Shown in pieces: positions 42,600 through 53,400 of a DNA stretch of 64,000 nt. Position numbers and translations under genes: made by a program. This DNA comes from Heterocephalus glaber (taxonomy: Eukaryota; Chordata; Mammalia; Rodentia; Bathyergidae), in assembly GCF_000247695.1 (NCBI RefSeq), contig NW_004624801.1, positions 3,659,206-3,723,205 on the forward strand, in the 5' to 3' direction. The notes beneath the pieces are model-generated. The model searched no databases, had not been told where the DNA came from, and saw nothing but the letters and a program-made list of their open reading frames with translations. Positions within the stretch are counted from its first letter, which is position 1, and each line of letters opens with the position of its first letter.

Positions 42600-42965
42600 G
42601 CACCTGTACTTTGACTTACCGGTTTTACTCCTATGTAGTTTTAAAATATGCCTCCTTAAAAGGCTTTGTATGCAAATACTCACAATAGTTGCAGTAAAAC
42701 TCCAAACTAGAAACAACTTTGAATACCTGCCAGTAAGAGAAGAGGTGAACAAATGAAGTACAGTATAGCAACAGAATAATACTCAGCAACCAGAAGAAAC
42801 AGTATTAACACACACACAGCGCCCGCGCCCGCGCACACACACATGGCTGAATCTCAAAGGCACCTTGTTGAGTGAAAGAAGTCACTCACAGAAGAGCAAA
42901 CACTGATGATCCTGTTTATATGAAGTTAAAGAATAGGTAGAGACAATCACCTGGGGATGAGACAT
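42600..42965 (+). repeat. L1 3' segment, sense
   Basis: 'caaatactcacaatagttgc', 'gtatagcaacagaataatac', 'tgttgagtgaaagaagtcac' and 'cctgtttatatgaagttaaa' are the old-L1 text 'ggaatactactcagc ... gctgagtgaaagaagcca ... ccatttatatgaaa'. Confidence 0.7.
42810..42844. repeat. Compound (CA)n-(CCCGCG)n-(CA)n tract
   Basis: cacacacacag, then gcccgcgcccgcgc, then acacacacaca inside the L1 segment. Confidence 0.85.
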
Positions 42966-43725
42966 TGCCTGAAAAGGGACCCAGGGAACTCTCTCATGTG
43001 GTGGGAGGACAGAGAGATTGGCCTTGGGAGGAGAATGCTCTCCACAGGAGAGCATTTTAGGCAAAGGAGCATCTTTGGGAAGCCCACGAAGTGGGAAAGA
43101 GCCTTGTGAAGTGAAAAAGAGCCTGGGGAAGGCACCAGGTGGGGCTAGGGGGCTGTCACCACCAACAGAGCCCAGGGGAAATGGTTTGGATGCTTTAGGC
43201 AGTAGAGTCAGGGTTTGGAAGGCGCTTTTTGTGAGTTGGGAGATCTACACATGGTTCATGAAGGGGAGCAAGGAGCTGGTGGTGTGGTGGGCAGACCGGT
43301 GGAGCTGGTCCCATAGGTCATTGAGGGAAAACTACTGTGTCACTTATTCTTGCGATGTAACAAACCACTCCAGAATTGAGGGGTTTAAAAGAACCACCCT
43401 TTTATTAGCTCATGACTTTGTCATCTGGACTGGGCTCAGCTGGTGATTCTTCTGTTGGTCTTGCTGGTGGTCTCCAGTGGTGGGTCACCTGCAGTCTGGA
43501 CTCATCTCTCTCTCCCTCTCCCTCTCCCCCTCCTTCTTATTAGCCATAGAGTCTCTCCAGCAGGATGACTGGGCTTCCTACATGGTGGCTCTGGGCTCCA
43601 AGGGCACAGAGAGCAGCTGGAGGCTTCTTTCCAGGGGAGCTGGGTGCTCTCACACGGCGTTGGTTGTATTGTGTAGCTTAGGCCACATCACCAGGCCAGC
43701 CTTGATTCAATGAGAGGTGACTGTA
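42966..43725. other. Non-coding stretch with short CT repeat
   Basis: A (CT/CCCTCT)n run lies at 43504-43535. The rest has no recognised repeat or exon. Confidence 0.35.
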
Positions 43726-43727
43726 CA

Positions 43728-43930
43728 AAGATCATGTACAGACTACCAAAGCCTCTTACTAACGATGTGACCTTGGTCAAGTCATTTAACCTCTCCCAGC
43801 TTCATTGTTCTCATCTTTAAAAAATGGTAGCACTAGCCTCTTCCCCGCAGTGTCCCTGTTTATGTAGATTAAAGTAACATAGGTGAAGAGCATGGCAGGG
43901 TAGCACAGGGTAACACCCATCACCTTCGTT
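43728..43930 (+). repeat. MIR SINE, sense
   Basis: 'aacgatgtgaccttggtcaa', 'gtcatttaacctctcccagc', 'ctcatctttaaaaaatggta' and 'tagattaaagtaacataggt' give nearly the full MIR order. Confidence 0.75.
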
Positions 43931-44649
43931 GTTGCTGTTACTGCAGAGATGGCTTCACTGTGCCCAGGGCACTGTCCAGGACTTCCCCAGGTCTTGCTCT
44001 GCTGAGGCAGGGTCTGCTTCCATTCAACACTGTGAGCACTGGGCAGTCTGAGAAGTCTCTTATTTCTTGCCAGAATCCACTGCCCACTCAGAAAAATCCA
44101 TCAGCCCTCAGATGCGAGGAGAGGAGCCAGCCAACACTGAGCCCCCTCACTTCCCTCCCACTCCTTTGTTTTCCATTTATTAATTAAATATGGTCAGCTA
44201 TTTACATGGATAACCGTTACCATGCCAACACAGAGCATCTCGGAGTGACAGTATACTTTGCTCCACTCTGGGAAGCTGCTCCTGCAGCCTGTCTCTCTGC
44301 TCCCTGTCCTCTGTCCTTCCCTCAGGTACTCCTCTCTGTAACACCTGTGTCCTGCCAAGCAGCCCCTGAAGAGAGCAGGACACACGCTCCTGTAGATTTT
44401 GTTTAGCACCCATCGTTGGGAAAATGCATAATGATGAAAAGTTACTATGAATTCAATAATGCTTTTAAAATGAATGTACTTTAGCCATGTTTTAGCCCGG
44501 TCACCACGAGGCATCCTGCTGCAGAGAGCTGAGGGACATATGATTGATTCTTATTCAGGCAATATGTGGCACCCTTCACAGATTCAGAGCCTGCTGTTCT
44601 GGGCCCTATCCTTTGCTGTGATTCTGGGATTACAAGATGCTCTGCTTCT
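43931..44649. other. Unique DNA with AT-rich patch
   Basis: No repeat recognised. 44172-44225 ('attaattaaatatggtcagc') is a TAAT-rich patch. No exon seen. Confidence 0.3.
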
Positions 44650-44802
44650 AGGTCAGTGCCTGCTACTCAAAGTGGTCTCCGTGGTCTCTATCATGAGCAT
44701 CTCCTGTGAGCTTATTAGAATTCAGACTCTTAGCCCCCACTCAGACTTATCAGAATCTATATTTTACCCAGATCTCTAGATGATTCTTATGTACATTAAA
44801 AT
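44650..44802. mobile_element. MER5-like hAT element
   Basis: 'tactcaaagtggtctccgtg', 'gagcatctcctgtgagctta', 'ttagaattcagactcttagc' and 'ctagatgattcttatgtaca' match the same family as 20930-21108, in the opposite orientation. Confidence 0.75.
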
Positions 44803-44844
44803 TTCAGAAGGCTGCTTTAATAGAGATGGATAGAGTCACCGACT

Positions 44845-44925
44845 GTCAGTCAATCAAGGGCCCAGGCTTTGGAGCTGGCAGTCTGGGTGTGAATCCTGGC
44901 TCTTGAGTCACGTGACACATTGGAG
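44845..44925 (+). repeat. MIR SINE 5' fragment
   Basis: 'aggctttggagctggcagtc', 'tgggtgtgaatcctggctct' match the MIR tRNA-like head. Confidence 0.7.
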
Positions 44926-45012
44926 CATGCAGAGAGTCCTTCCATTTGTCAGGCCCTGGGCACACAGCAGAGATGCCACAGAGACAAAGCCAGCCTGGAT
45001 CCTTCCGAAGTA

Positions 45013-45200
45013 AACAGGGATTCATCCGTTCATTCTGCTCATTTAGCAGGTTCCTACTCTATGCCAAACACTGCTGTACAGAGAAGAGCATGCATAGTGG
45101 AATTTGACCCAGGTGGGGAAGTCAGGGAGGGCTTTCTAGAGGAAGTGGCACTAGCGTGGAGAGTGAAAGACACATTAGAGCTCACTGAGAGAAGAGTGCA
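45013..45200. repeat. L2 LINE fragment
   Basis: 'catccgttcattctgctcat', 'ctatgccaaacactgctgta', 'gtcagggagggctttctaga', 'ggaagtggcactagcgtgg' fit L2 3' text. Confidence 0.55.
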
Positions 45201-45499
45201 GTGGGGGTCGCAGAAGACAACCCAGTCAAATGCTGAAAAGACAGATGTGTTGAGCCTGATAAATCCCCATGTACCAAGCAGTCACCAAGGACAGGGAGGT
45301 AAAGAGGGAGACTTTTTTCTTGGGAGTGATTGTGCAGAAGCCAGGGTGAATGGTGGAGGCGGGAGTGGGAGGCAGGAAAAGGAGAGGTCAGGCAAGGTCA
45401 CAGTCTTTGAAGCAATGTGCCTGGGGACAGGAGGGAGAAAGAAGACAGCCGCTAGTGTGAAGCTAGTGTGAAGCGGAAGGCTATTTATTCTTTGTAGCC

Positions 45500-45635
45500 A
45501 GGGAAGACTCTGCTTTTGATTCGCCGTGGGACCTTGGGCATGTTGCTTATCATCTCTGAGGCCAGTTTCTTATTTCTCTGTCAAATGGGGATAGTAATAG
45601 TAACAAAATAAAAACCAAACTCACTGTCTTGATTA
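45500..45635 (+). repeat. MIR SINE fragment
   Basis: 'ccgtgggaccttgggcatgt', 'tgcttatcatctctgaggcc', 'tgtcaaatggggatagtaat'. Confidence 0.7.
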
Positions 45636-46210
45636 TGTTGGGATTTCTCTTCAACGGGGGGTCGGGGCGGTGGTGGAAGAATGTCCTGATCAGAACTGCT
45701 CCAGGGTGACAGAGGAGACCCCAGCGGTTCTGGTGTGGGGAGAAGCCATCTGCAGAGCCAGGAAGCAGCTCTAGAGAGAGCAAAGCAGATCGGGGAAGTA
45801 GTTCTAGCAGCTGGCAAGTTGGCTGGGTGCTGAGACCTCTGGGGCCCATGCCAAAGGGGATTACCTCCAGCCCTTCCCCCAAGTCCCCAGCAAGCTCCTC
45901 TGCTCACACCACCCTGCACTGGAGTGGATCCTCTAGGTGGGGGTCCGTGAAAGCCCGCATATTTCCATGTTGGATCCCATGCCAATCAGTCAGACAGGCA
46001 GCCAGGAGGGCAGCAGCCCAGAGTTCTCAGCAGTGGTGGGCAGAGCTTTCTGAGTGGCATTGGTAGAGAAACTTAAGGTTTCAGGCTGGGTTTATCCACT
46101 TCCTCGAAGAACAGGGAGACCCCAGCTAACTTCTAATTAGACATGTTATGCAGAGGAGCTGCAATATACTGCACAGGCAATGATACAAAGTAACTTTGTT
46201 CCCTTTATTC
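45636..46210. other. Unique non-coding stretch
   Basis: Moderately GC-rich; open frames here have no recognisable domain and no paired splice sites. Confidence 0.3.
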
Positions 46211-46790
46211 TTCCTGCTAGATTAACAATGCACATTAGCACCTGCTCTGTGCCACCTTGGGTATTAGTTACAATGTGGAAGGAAACAGACATGAATCTCA
46301 GTTCTGTGGAGCTTACATTGTAGCAGAGGGATCTGTACAACAGACAAATGGAAATACCTAGTGTATTACCTGATGATAAGAGCCAGGGAGAAAAATAGGA
46401 ACTATTTCTCTATATTGTTATGAAGGAGGGGGAGAGGGACTGCCACACAGAAAGAATATGGCTGGGGGAGGTCAGGGAAGGCTGGGTGTCCGGTGTATGG
46501 ACACCTCAAGAGACACGAAGGGACGAGGAGGATGTGCCCTGAGGACATGTGGAGTAAGACCAGAAAGAGCTTAGCAAAGGACTTTCACCCATCTGGGAAG
46601 ATGAGACTTACTTGGAGCTCAAATTCCAAAACAGGAGACTCCCAAGGGCAGCAGGGGGCTTATGACGGAGCTGTTCAGAGGAGGTGGAAGTGACCGTGGT
46701 TCAGAGTCCCAGGGTTGCCCAGAGAGGTGAGACTGAGCTGACTGGGAAGCTGGGAGTTTATATAGACAAGAGGGAAGGAAAGGGGTCACT
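46211..46790. repeat. Decayed L2/MIR3-type LINE debris
   Basis: 'acctgctctgtgccaccttg', 'gtggagcttacattgtagca' and 'ggtcagggaaggctgggtgt' are L2-like words in the right order, with large diverged gaps. Confidence 0.45.
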
Positions 46791-46794
46791 TGAG

Positions 46795-46990
46795 CAAAAT
46801 TATGAAGTCACAGCTCCTCCTCAAGACAGCACAAACATCACCACTTCTGAGAAGACTTCCCTGACTCCCTCCTCCATCAAGATCCGCAAGGCTCCTTTCT
46901 CCTGCACCTTGTACCTGTCACTGTGTGCACACCTGTGCTTGTCTCATTGCATTGTGTTCTTCACTTTCACATGTGCCTACTCCGGGAGAT
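46795..46990 (+). repeat. L2 LINE fragment, sense
   Basis: 'agacttccctgactccctcc', 'caccttgtacctgtcactgt' and 'gcattgtgttcttcactttc' match the L2 block upstream of its 3' end. Confidence 0.55.
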
Positions 46991-47004
46991 GATGCCTTTC
47001 GCTA

Positions 47005-47195
47005 GGGTTTGGTACTGGGAACTGAACCCAGGGACTTTACCCTAAGCCACCTCCCCAGCCCTTTTTATTTTTTATTTTTGAGACAAGTTCTCCTTAAGTC
47101 TTTAAATTGCCCAGACTAGACTTGATCTTGAGATCCTTCTGACTCAATCTCCCAGAATGCTTGGATGACAGGCCTACACCACCATTCCCAGGTCC
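47005..47195 (-). repeat. Dimeric B1-ID SINE, antisense
   Basis: 'ggtactgggaactgaaccca', 'ccacctccccagcccttttt', 'tgagacaagttctccttaag', 'ctcaatctcccagaatgctt'. Confidence 0.88.
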
Positions 47196-47834
47196 AGATT
47201 TGTTTAAAGGCATGGACGGTAGGTGGGAAAGAGGGCTGGGAACGGAACTGGAGCTGGGATTTGAGGAAGAGTGCTCAGCTATGCAATGAATAGTTTCCAG
47301 AAGGACAACTAGGGTGGGGACAGGACTTCAACTAGCGGTGAGGCCAAGGGTCCTGGCATGGTGGGGTGGCGCTGGGGGTGGGGAGACCTGTCCTAACCAT
47401 GACCAGAGAGAACAAAGAAGGAATTGAGGGAGAAGAGGCCTTAGCCTTAACCACAGAGTGTGAAGGACTAATAACATTAATAACAGCATAGGCCAACGGC
47501 TATCAGTATCCACTAGTGTCAGTGTGGGTACCTTTAATGGAACCCGGAAACGTGTGTACAGTCAATAATTTTGATACACCTGGCAAACGGGACCACTGCT
47601 GCTATAATATGATGCTGGATTCCGAGAGCTATAAAATAATGATAATGATGATGATGAGGCTGCATTGTGAGAGCACATTAAAATCAGATTAATTAGTTAA
47701 TTTAAAATAACAACACCCATTAAGATCATTAGGAATGCCTTAACTCGATTTAGCATCCCAGCTGTAAACTTTTTATGGCTTTTCTCAGGAAACATCTAGC
47801 TCAGGTTTGTAATGTGGAGATGAGGTCCCTTGTT
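47196..47834. promoter_or_regulatory. Unique DNA with conserved-looking AT-rich block
   Basis: 47630-47800 contains (GAT)n, then 'gattaattagttaatttaaa' and 'cattaagatcattaggaatg', dense in TAAT/ATTA homeodomain-type words and free of repeats. A distal enhancer-like conserved element is possible; this is inference only. Confidence 0.3.
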
Positions 47835-47965
47835 TCTTTCCTTCATTCAACAAGTATTTATTGAACATCTTCTAGGTGCCACATGTTCCAGACCTGGGGA
47901 TGGAAGGAGGAACAGGTCAGGGGCCTGTCCTTCAGGGCTTGCCCTTCAGCAAGGGAGACAGCCCC
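47835..47965 (-). repeat. L2 LINE 3' fragment, antisense
   Basis: 'cttcattcaacaagtattta', 'ttgaacatcttctaggtgcc' and 'gacctggggatggaagg' are a close match to the antisense L2 end. Confidence 0.75.
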
Positions 47966-48419
47966 GGGAGCAGTCAGCAATGGCCCAGGACTGCAGATGA
48001 ATGCCAGAGAGCACAGACACCACACTGACAGCCTTTCTGAGGGTCATGCTGGAGACCTCAAGAGGCTGGCAAAACCCAGAATTAACACGCACCCGATGCT
48101 GGCCGGCATGGTGATGGAGGAGCCCTGGTCGTTCACCCTGGGTTCCACGTTTGTGGATTTGTGTTTCCATGAGCTGGAAATTCAGAGGTGCACACATGAA
48201 GGGGAAGGGCTGGGACACAATTCTTAACTCTCATCTCTCTTTACACTAACTATTCTCAAAGCTCCAAAGTGGATTCAGAGCCTTGCAAAGAAGGCTGAGA
48301 AGGAAACTGAAGAGGCCACAGTCTCTACAGTCATGGAGAGAGTGGTGGACAGGAATGCCAGGATCCTGCATGGCAGGGTGCGGTTAGCTGTGTTTCTCCT
48401 GGGCCTGTTTCCCAAATTT

Positions 48420-48456
48420 GTAGTCACTTTTTTTTTTTTTTTTTTTGTAGTCACTT
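48420..48456 (-). mobile_element. Poly(A)-only insertion (tail with target-site duplication)
   Basis: A T-run of about 19 (48428-48446) is bracketed by a perfect direct repeat gtagtcactt (48420-48429 and 48447-48456). No SINE or LINE body is present. Confidence 0.6.
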
Positions 48457-49862
48457 CTTCCTGCCAGACTTCAGAAGTGAAGGAAGTGGTCCTAGGTACA
48501 GGTAATAGCCAGTGCAAAGACCCAGGAGTTGTAAAGGATTCACAGATTCCAAGCCTGTTGGAGATCAGCGTTACTGAACTCTGAAAAGGCAGAGATTGGC
48601 CCAAGATGGGACCAGGGGAAGAGTTTGGACCCCACCGAGAGAGCAATGTGAAGATACCAAAGGGTTCTCAGTAGGGTACGAATGGAACAATAGTTACATT
48701 TTCTAAAATAAATGCAAATATTTCTCAGCCTCTAGTTGCTGAGAAAGACTGGGTTGGACATAAACCTCCAGACTAGGCTGTCCAACAGAACTTCGGTGAT
48801 GATGGCAAACTCCATGTTTGTGCCGTCCACCGTGGCGGGCACTCATTCGTGAGGCACCGAGTTCAGGTAACTCATTTAAAGCCCAGGTGTCCATGGCTAT
48901 CCTATTGGACACAACTTCAGACCCTTCTCTGGAAGTGAGGGACCTGGAGGCTTTTATCCCACACTCCTGTTGACACGGGTCCCTCGCTCTGCCCTCTAAT
49001 TTCACTAGGGCTTAGTCTGAGATGCAGGATGGATGGGTCCAAGGGAAAGTGCACTTTTCAGATGATTTTTGTTCCCATTTTGAGGTCACTTTCCAGAAAA
49101 GCTCTACCAGTGTATTCTTTCACGTCAGCGACCACAGTGTAGGGCCATTGCCTTCTATGCTCACTGACATTGGGTGTTATCTTTTCTTCTCTAGCCTCCA
49201 GCATGAGGGGTAGAAGTGGTGGATTAGGGAGCTGACTTCAGAAACAGTCTCTGGACCCCCTTCTTACCTCCCTGCCCTTGACCAGGTCCATTGCAGCCCA
49301 TCCATACCCCGAAACAGATTTTCAATAATAAGAGTAATACTAATAATAACAGCAACAAAAATAAGAAGAAGAACCTGTGACCTTCTCGGGTTCCCTGGGC
49401 ACAGACCAGCCCTCTCTGCAGACACACACTGTTGCCCTGGGGAAGAAGGTGAGCTTGCATTTCCTTTTCCTTCTTGTGCTCCATTTGCATCTTATCTTTT
49501 CCTGGCATTAGTTTTCAATTAACAGCCCAATCCTCTGGATTACAGTTTTTCATGTACCAGGATTATTAGTAGCAAAAATCCTAACAATAAATGGAAAATA
49601 TTGCCCATAGTAGTCCCTGCTGCCCAGAGCTTCTGCCTCCTCACTCGGTATAATTAAAAAAGCAACCAAATAGGCAAATAAAAGCTTGGATGCCCCCTCT
49701 GGCCTCGAAAAGGACAAGAGAGGATCGTGGACCCAAATATGCTGTTAATGCTGCACCAGAGCCACCAGCAAATATGGAGGAAAACAAATGAAGCTCAACT
49801 ACGAGGAAGAGCCTAATAAATCTTGCCCAAAGTGGCTTTCACTTCAGGGTCTAGGCTGAAAC
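48457..49862. other. Unique DNA with AAT/AAG simple repeat
   Basis: Interrupted (AAT)n, (AAC)n and (AAG)n at 49320-49372. 49550-49780 is repeat-free, AT-rich and conserved-looking. No exon supported. Confidence 0.35.
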
Positions 49863-49882
49863 GGGGGGGGGGGGGGGGGGGG
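49863..49882 (+). repeat. (G)20 homopolymer
   Basis: An uninterrupted run of 20 G on the plus strand. It can form a G-quadruplex and is prone to length change and to sequencing error. Confidence 0.85.
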
Positions 49883-50345
49883 ATGTTGGAGCAGCAGAGA
49901 GGGAGGGAGCCAGGAGCCAGGCTCTGGAGGAGGACTGTGGCTCTCTCTTTGCCTGTGGTCCAGGGCAGGCTTCTCAGTCCCTCTTGCCTAGCATTTCTGA
50001 TTCCACTAGGTTTGAGGCCCCTGGGACAGCCTGGCCCTTCATCCCTCCAAGCCCATGAAGCACACTGTTCACCTTCTTCAGATCTTCCCACATTTCAGTC
50101 TGACCTCCTGCCTTCCCTCCTGCCTGTGTCCTGCATTTCCTGGGCTCTGCTCCTCCTCTCTCCTAACAGCCTTTCTGTGCTCCCACCACTGTGGTCTGGT
50201 AGTTGGTGTCCCTTCCTTTATGCAAAGCAGCTCTCCAAAGTCTCCCCTCCAGAGGCTTTCCTCCTGCAGCCCACCCTTTGCAGACTTTCTTCATAGTGAG
50301 TCTCTCTGGGGTTTTGAAGGAGCCAAATTCACACTTGAATTCTGC
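49883..50345. other. Unique CT-rich stretch
   Basis: No repeat; long open frames on both strands are unsupported. Confidence 0.3.
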
Positions 50346-50347
50346 CC

Positions 50348-50525
50348 TCAAGTAACTCTAAGGACCCTAGGCAAGTCAGTGCCTCTTCCTGGTCCTCAGT
50401 ATACCCATCTGCAGAAGGAAGGGCAGCTTCTTCATAGCAGTGTTTTGAGGATTAAACAAGGAACTAGATGCAAAGGGCCCTACACAGTTAGGGATGTAGT
50501 AGGTGTTCAACTAAAGTTAATCGAA
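50348..50525 (+). repeat. MIR SINE, sense
   Basis: 'aggcaagtcagtgcctcttc', 'tcctcagtatacccatctgc', 'gttttgaggattaaacaagg' and 'gtagtaggtgttcaactaaa' give the 3' two thirds of MIR. Confidence 0.75.
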
Positions 50526-51035
50526 TATACATTTTCCTTTGCAGACGCCTGGTTTTCAAAGAACATTTTGGTTCTCATATTGCAGAGAGCATTTTCTTTG
50601 TCCTTTATGTGTGTCTCGCCATCAGACTGGTGTGATTTTGGTTTCTCTGTCCTTCCTGACAACAGCTGATATAGGGCTGTCCATGCTGGAGCTGCCAAAT
50701 TCTTGACGTTAAGAGAGAAGATGGGTAAATTATTGGGATATGCTCCTTTCTCCTCCTCCCCGGGAAGTTGCCTAACCACACTGGCTGGGACTCCTTGCGA
50801 GTTATTTTCAAGGATGATCAAAAAGATTGTATGTCACTTGCTTCTGGTCTGCAGGGCTGAGATCCCCCAAGTCCTGTAGATAATAAAAATAATTCTGTTT
50901 TGACAGCCTTTTGGGCTAAGCTTCTGCTGTCCACCCCCATTACACACAGGATCCCCTACAGGGTGGGCTTCCTCTACATCTCAAAATGCTCATTCTGCCT
51001 GCTGCAATTGCATTGTGGGGGTCTCTTAACCTTGG
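50526..51035. other. Unique non-coding stretch
   Basis: No repeat or exon recognised. Confidence 0.3.
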
Positions 51036-51037
51036 CT

Positions 51038-51390
51038 AAGAAAGCTGAACACAATCTAAATTTCCAACAATAGGGAATCTTAAATTATAATGCCCTATGC
51101 TCATTTATGTTATATTTTCAATGCAGAAAAGCAGGTTCCCAAACAGTAGGTAAGTAGGAACTTATTTTGATTAGAAAAAAATAAGCAACTATATATGCAT
51201 GAGTTGAAAATTGTCTGGAAGAACATACACCAAAATGTTACAGTGATTTTTTATTTCTTCATTTTTTTTTCTGGGTGGTGGGCTTACAAAGGATTTTGAT
51301 TTCCTTCTTTGTGTATTTCTCTAATTTTCTGATTTATTTACAATGAACATATATTTCTTCTGTCTCAACTAAATAAACAAATAAAGCAAA
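51038..51390 (+). repeat. Old L1 3' UTR, sense
   Basis: 'aacacaatctaaatttccaa', 'gaacatacaccaaaatgtta', 'ctgggtggtgggcttacaaa' and 'tttacaatgaacatatattt' follow the 3' end of old L1M families. Confidence 0.7.
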
Positions 51391-51486
51391 GCACCACAGG
51401 CCCCATGGCCTTATTTGCATACATTTGTATGCCATCCCTTCCAATGCCATCCATCAAACTCCTCTGTCAGACTTCAAGAATCCAAG

Positions 51487-51570
51487 GAGGGCTGGGGATT
51501 TAGGTCAGTGGCACCATGCCTGCCTCACAAGCACAAAGTCCTGAGGTTGATCCCTGGTACCAAAAAAAAG
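51487..51570 (+). repeat. ID SINE, sense
   Basis: 'gggctggggatttaggtcag', 'cacaagcacaaagtcctgag', 'gttgatccctggtacc', A8. Flanked by aagaatccaagg and aagagtccaagg. Confidence 0.9.
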
Positions 51571-52165
51571 AGTCCAAGGGCCCCTGCCTACCACCATCAT
51601 TGGTGGTTAGGAGGCCAGGATGGCCAGGGGCCCAGCCCCCTCAAAGACCCTGGCAGGTCCCATCTGAGATCAGGAGCCTAGCCTCTCCCTTCCATCCCCC
51701 ACCCAGCATCCCTGTCTCTGCAGCAGTGACACCAGCCCTCGGGTAACAACAGCTCTGTTGTCACATTTCCAACCTCGAAGGCATCTTGCTTCCACTCCGT
51801 TGGCAGCATTTTCATGTTACTCTCACAGCTTTGACCTTAAGTGGCTGATTTTCTTTTCTTTCTCCCTTTCCCTGTGTTCTGCTTCCCCCTCCCCTCCTGT
51901 CTCTTGGCTGCAATCATCTGAGCCAGGCATTGGAGCTGTCTCGAACTTGCTTCCTATTTTTGTGCTTTGTGAAACTGGGGGACACAAAGGGCCACGAGGA
52001 CAATGTAGCTCAGCCTTTTGACTGTGACGATGTGTCTGACTCCTTGTCTGGGCAAGGGCTGAGTGGCTTTTGGGAAACAGTAGCAGAGCATAAACTGTGG
52101 GGGAGATTGTGCCTGATGATTGGTGCACATTTTACCTGACTCTGTACCATGCAGAAAAGAATAGA
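51571..52165. other. Unique non-coding stretch
   Basis: No repeat or gene recognised. Confidence 0.3.
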
Positions 52166-52167
52166 TT

Positions 52168-52189
52168 CACCCCCACACACACGTGTGCG

Positions 52190-52228
<39 letters not shown>
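52168..52228. repeat. (CA)n microsatellite with CG interruption
   Basis: cacacacac, gtgtgcgtgcgcg, then about 16 CA units. Confidence 0.95.
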
Positions 52229-52554
52229 GCAAAGGACCTAAAGTCTGCTCAGAGGCGCCACTCTCTTATCGGGACACCTGCTCCTGGATGGAATGGACAA
52301 GGTACATCTCGGTTACATGATGACATTAGGCCAATGGAAAGCCCAAGCTCCAGGATGCCTCTCGATTACACACTCCCTAATGCATCTGTTCCCGTGTTTC
52401 CTGACAACCACCCTCACCAGGTTACAAGGATGGAGCGTTGGTCGTGTGCCTTGCAGCCATGACACATTCCGTTCCAACACCGTGATCACTAGGGCACTCC
52501 CTGAAGCCACCTCTGCTCAGAAGGTCCTTCCTCCACGCATGCGCTGCTTGGTCT

Positions 52555-52715
52555 TGGCTGCATGACTCAATGCCTTCATGCTGCAGTGCCCTCATCTGTC
52601 CCTGAGGACAAAGTGGCCCCTGCTTCCTTGGCTTCTTGTGAGACTTCAGTGAAATACTGGACATAAAGCACTGAGAGGAGTGTTGGACATTTAGGAGCAC
52701 TCAGGACAAGTTAGA
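52555..52715 (+). repeat. MIR SINE, sense, diverged
   Basis: 'catgactcaatgccttcatg', 'gtgccctcatctgtccctga', 'gtgagacttcagtgaaatac' and 'acataaagcactgagaggag' keep MIR order. Confidence 0.55.
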
Positions 52716-53088
52716 TGATTATTCAATCTTCCTGACAAGCCTGGAGAGGGGTGTGGTGGGTGGTCAGTGTTGGAAACAGGTGATTCTCTCACCAATATCT
52801 GAAATATCAATGCTCCACTTATTCTATAGTCACCTCTGTGTCCAGGCCTAGTAGCCACCCTGTGTGTCACCCCTACTCCACCCCTGGAAGAACAAAGATT
52901 TTGACTCAGCCCCTGCTTGGCCTAGCCTGGCAGCAGTAAGCAGAGGGTGTCGAGGTTCACAGTCTTTTCTGTTTGACTGCAAAGCCCACTGGAAGTTCTC
53001 CCAGAGGCCTGGCCTCTGTCTCCTCCTCTGTCATTTAGCTCTCTTGCTCTGTCCCTGGCAGGTCATTTTCTGCAAGATTTCCCTTCAT
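52716..53088. other. Unique non-coding stretch
   Basis: No repeat or gene recognised. Confidence 0.3.
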
Positions 53089-53089
53089 G

Positions 53090-53400
53090 CGTGCAGTAGA
53101 CTGAGTGCTTGTGTCCTCCACAAATCCACATGCTAAAACCTAATCTCCAGTGTGACAGGGTTTGAAGCTGAGGCTCTTCGGAAGTGATCAGGTCACAGGG
53201 TGGAGCCTTCTTCAGTGAAATTAGTGCCCTCACAAAAGAGACCCCAGAGAGTTCCCTTGCCTCTTCTTTCTGTGAGGACACAGCGAGAAGGTGTCCCCTA
53301 TGAACTGGGAAGCCAGCCCTCACCAGAGGCGGAATCAGTTTCCTCCAGGACTGTGATTGATAAACTGCTATTGTTTATAAGCCCCGAGCCAGCACACTAG
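53090..53400 (+). mobile_element. MLT1-type MaLR LTR, sense, 3' truncated
   Basis: 'ccacaaatccacatgctaaa', 'acctaatctccagtgtgaca', 'gtgccctcacaaaagagacc', 'tctttctgtgaggacacagc', 'gagaaggtgtcccctatgaa' and 'gcggaatcagtttcctccag' follow the MLT1/MST order. It stops just after 'gtttataagccccgag'. Confidence 0.85.

Noticed and set aside
49823..50296. Plus-strand open frame starting at the G20 run
   Set aside because: Poly-Gly start from a homopolymer and a Leu/Ser/Pro-rich CT tract afterwards; not a gene.
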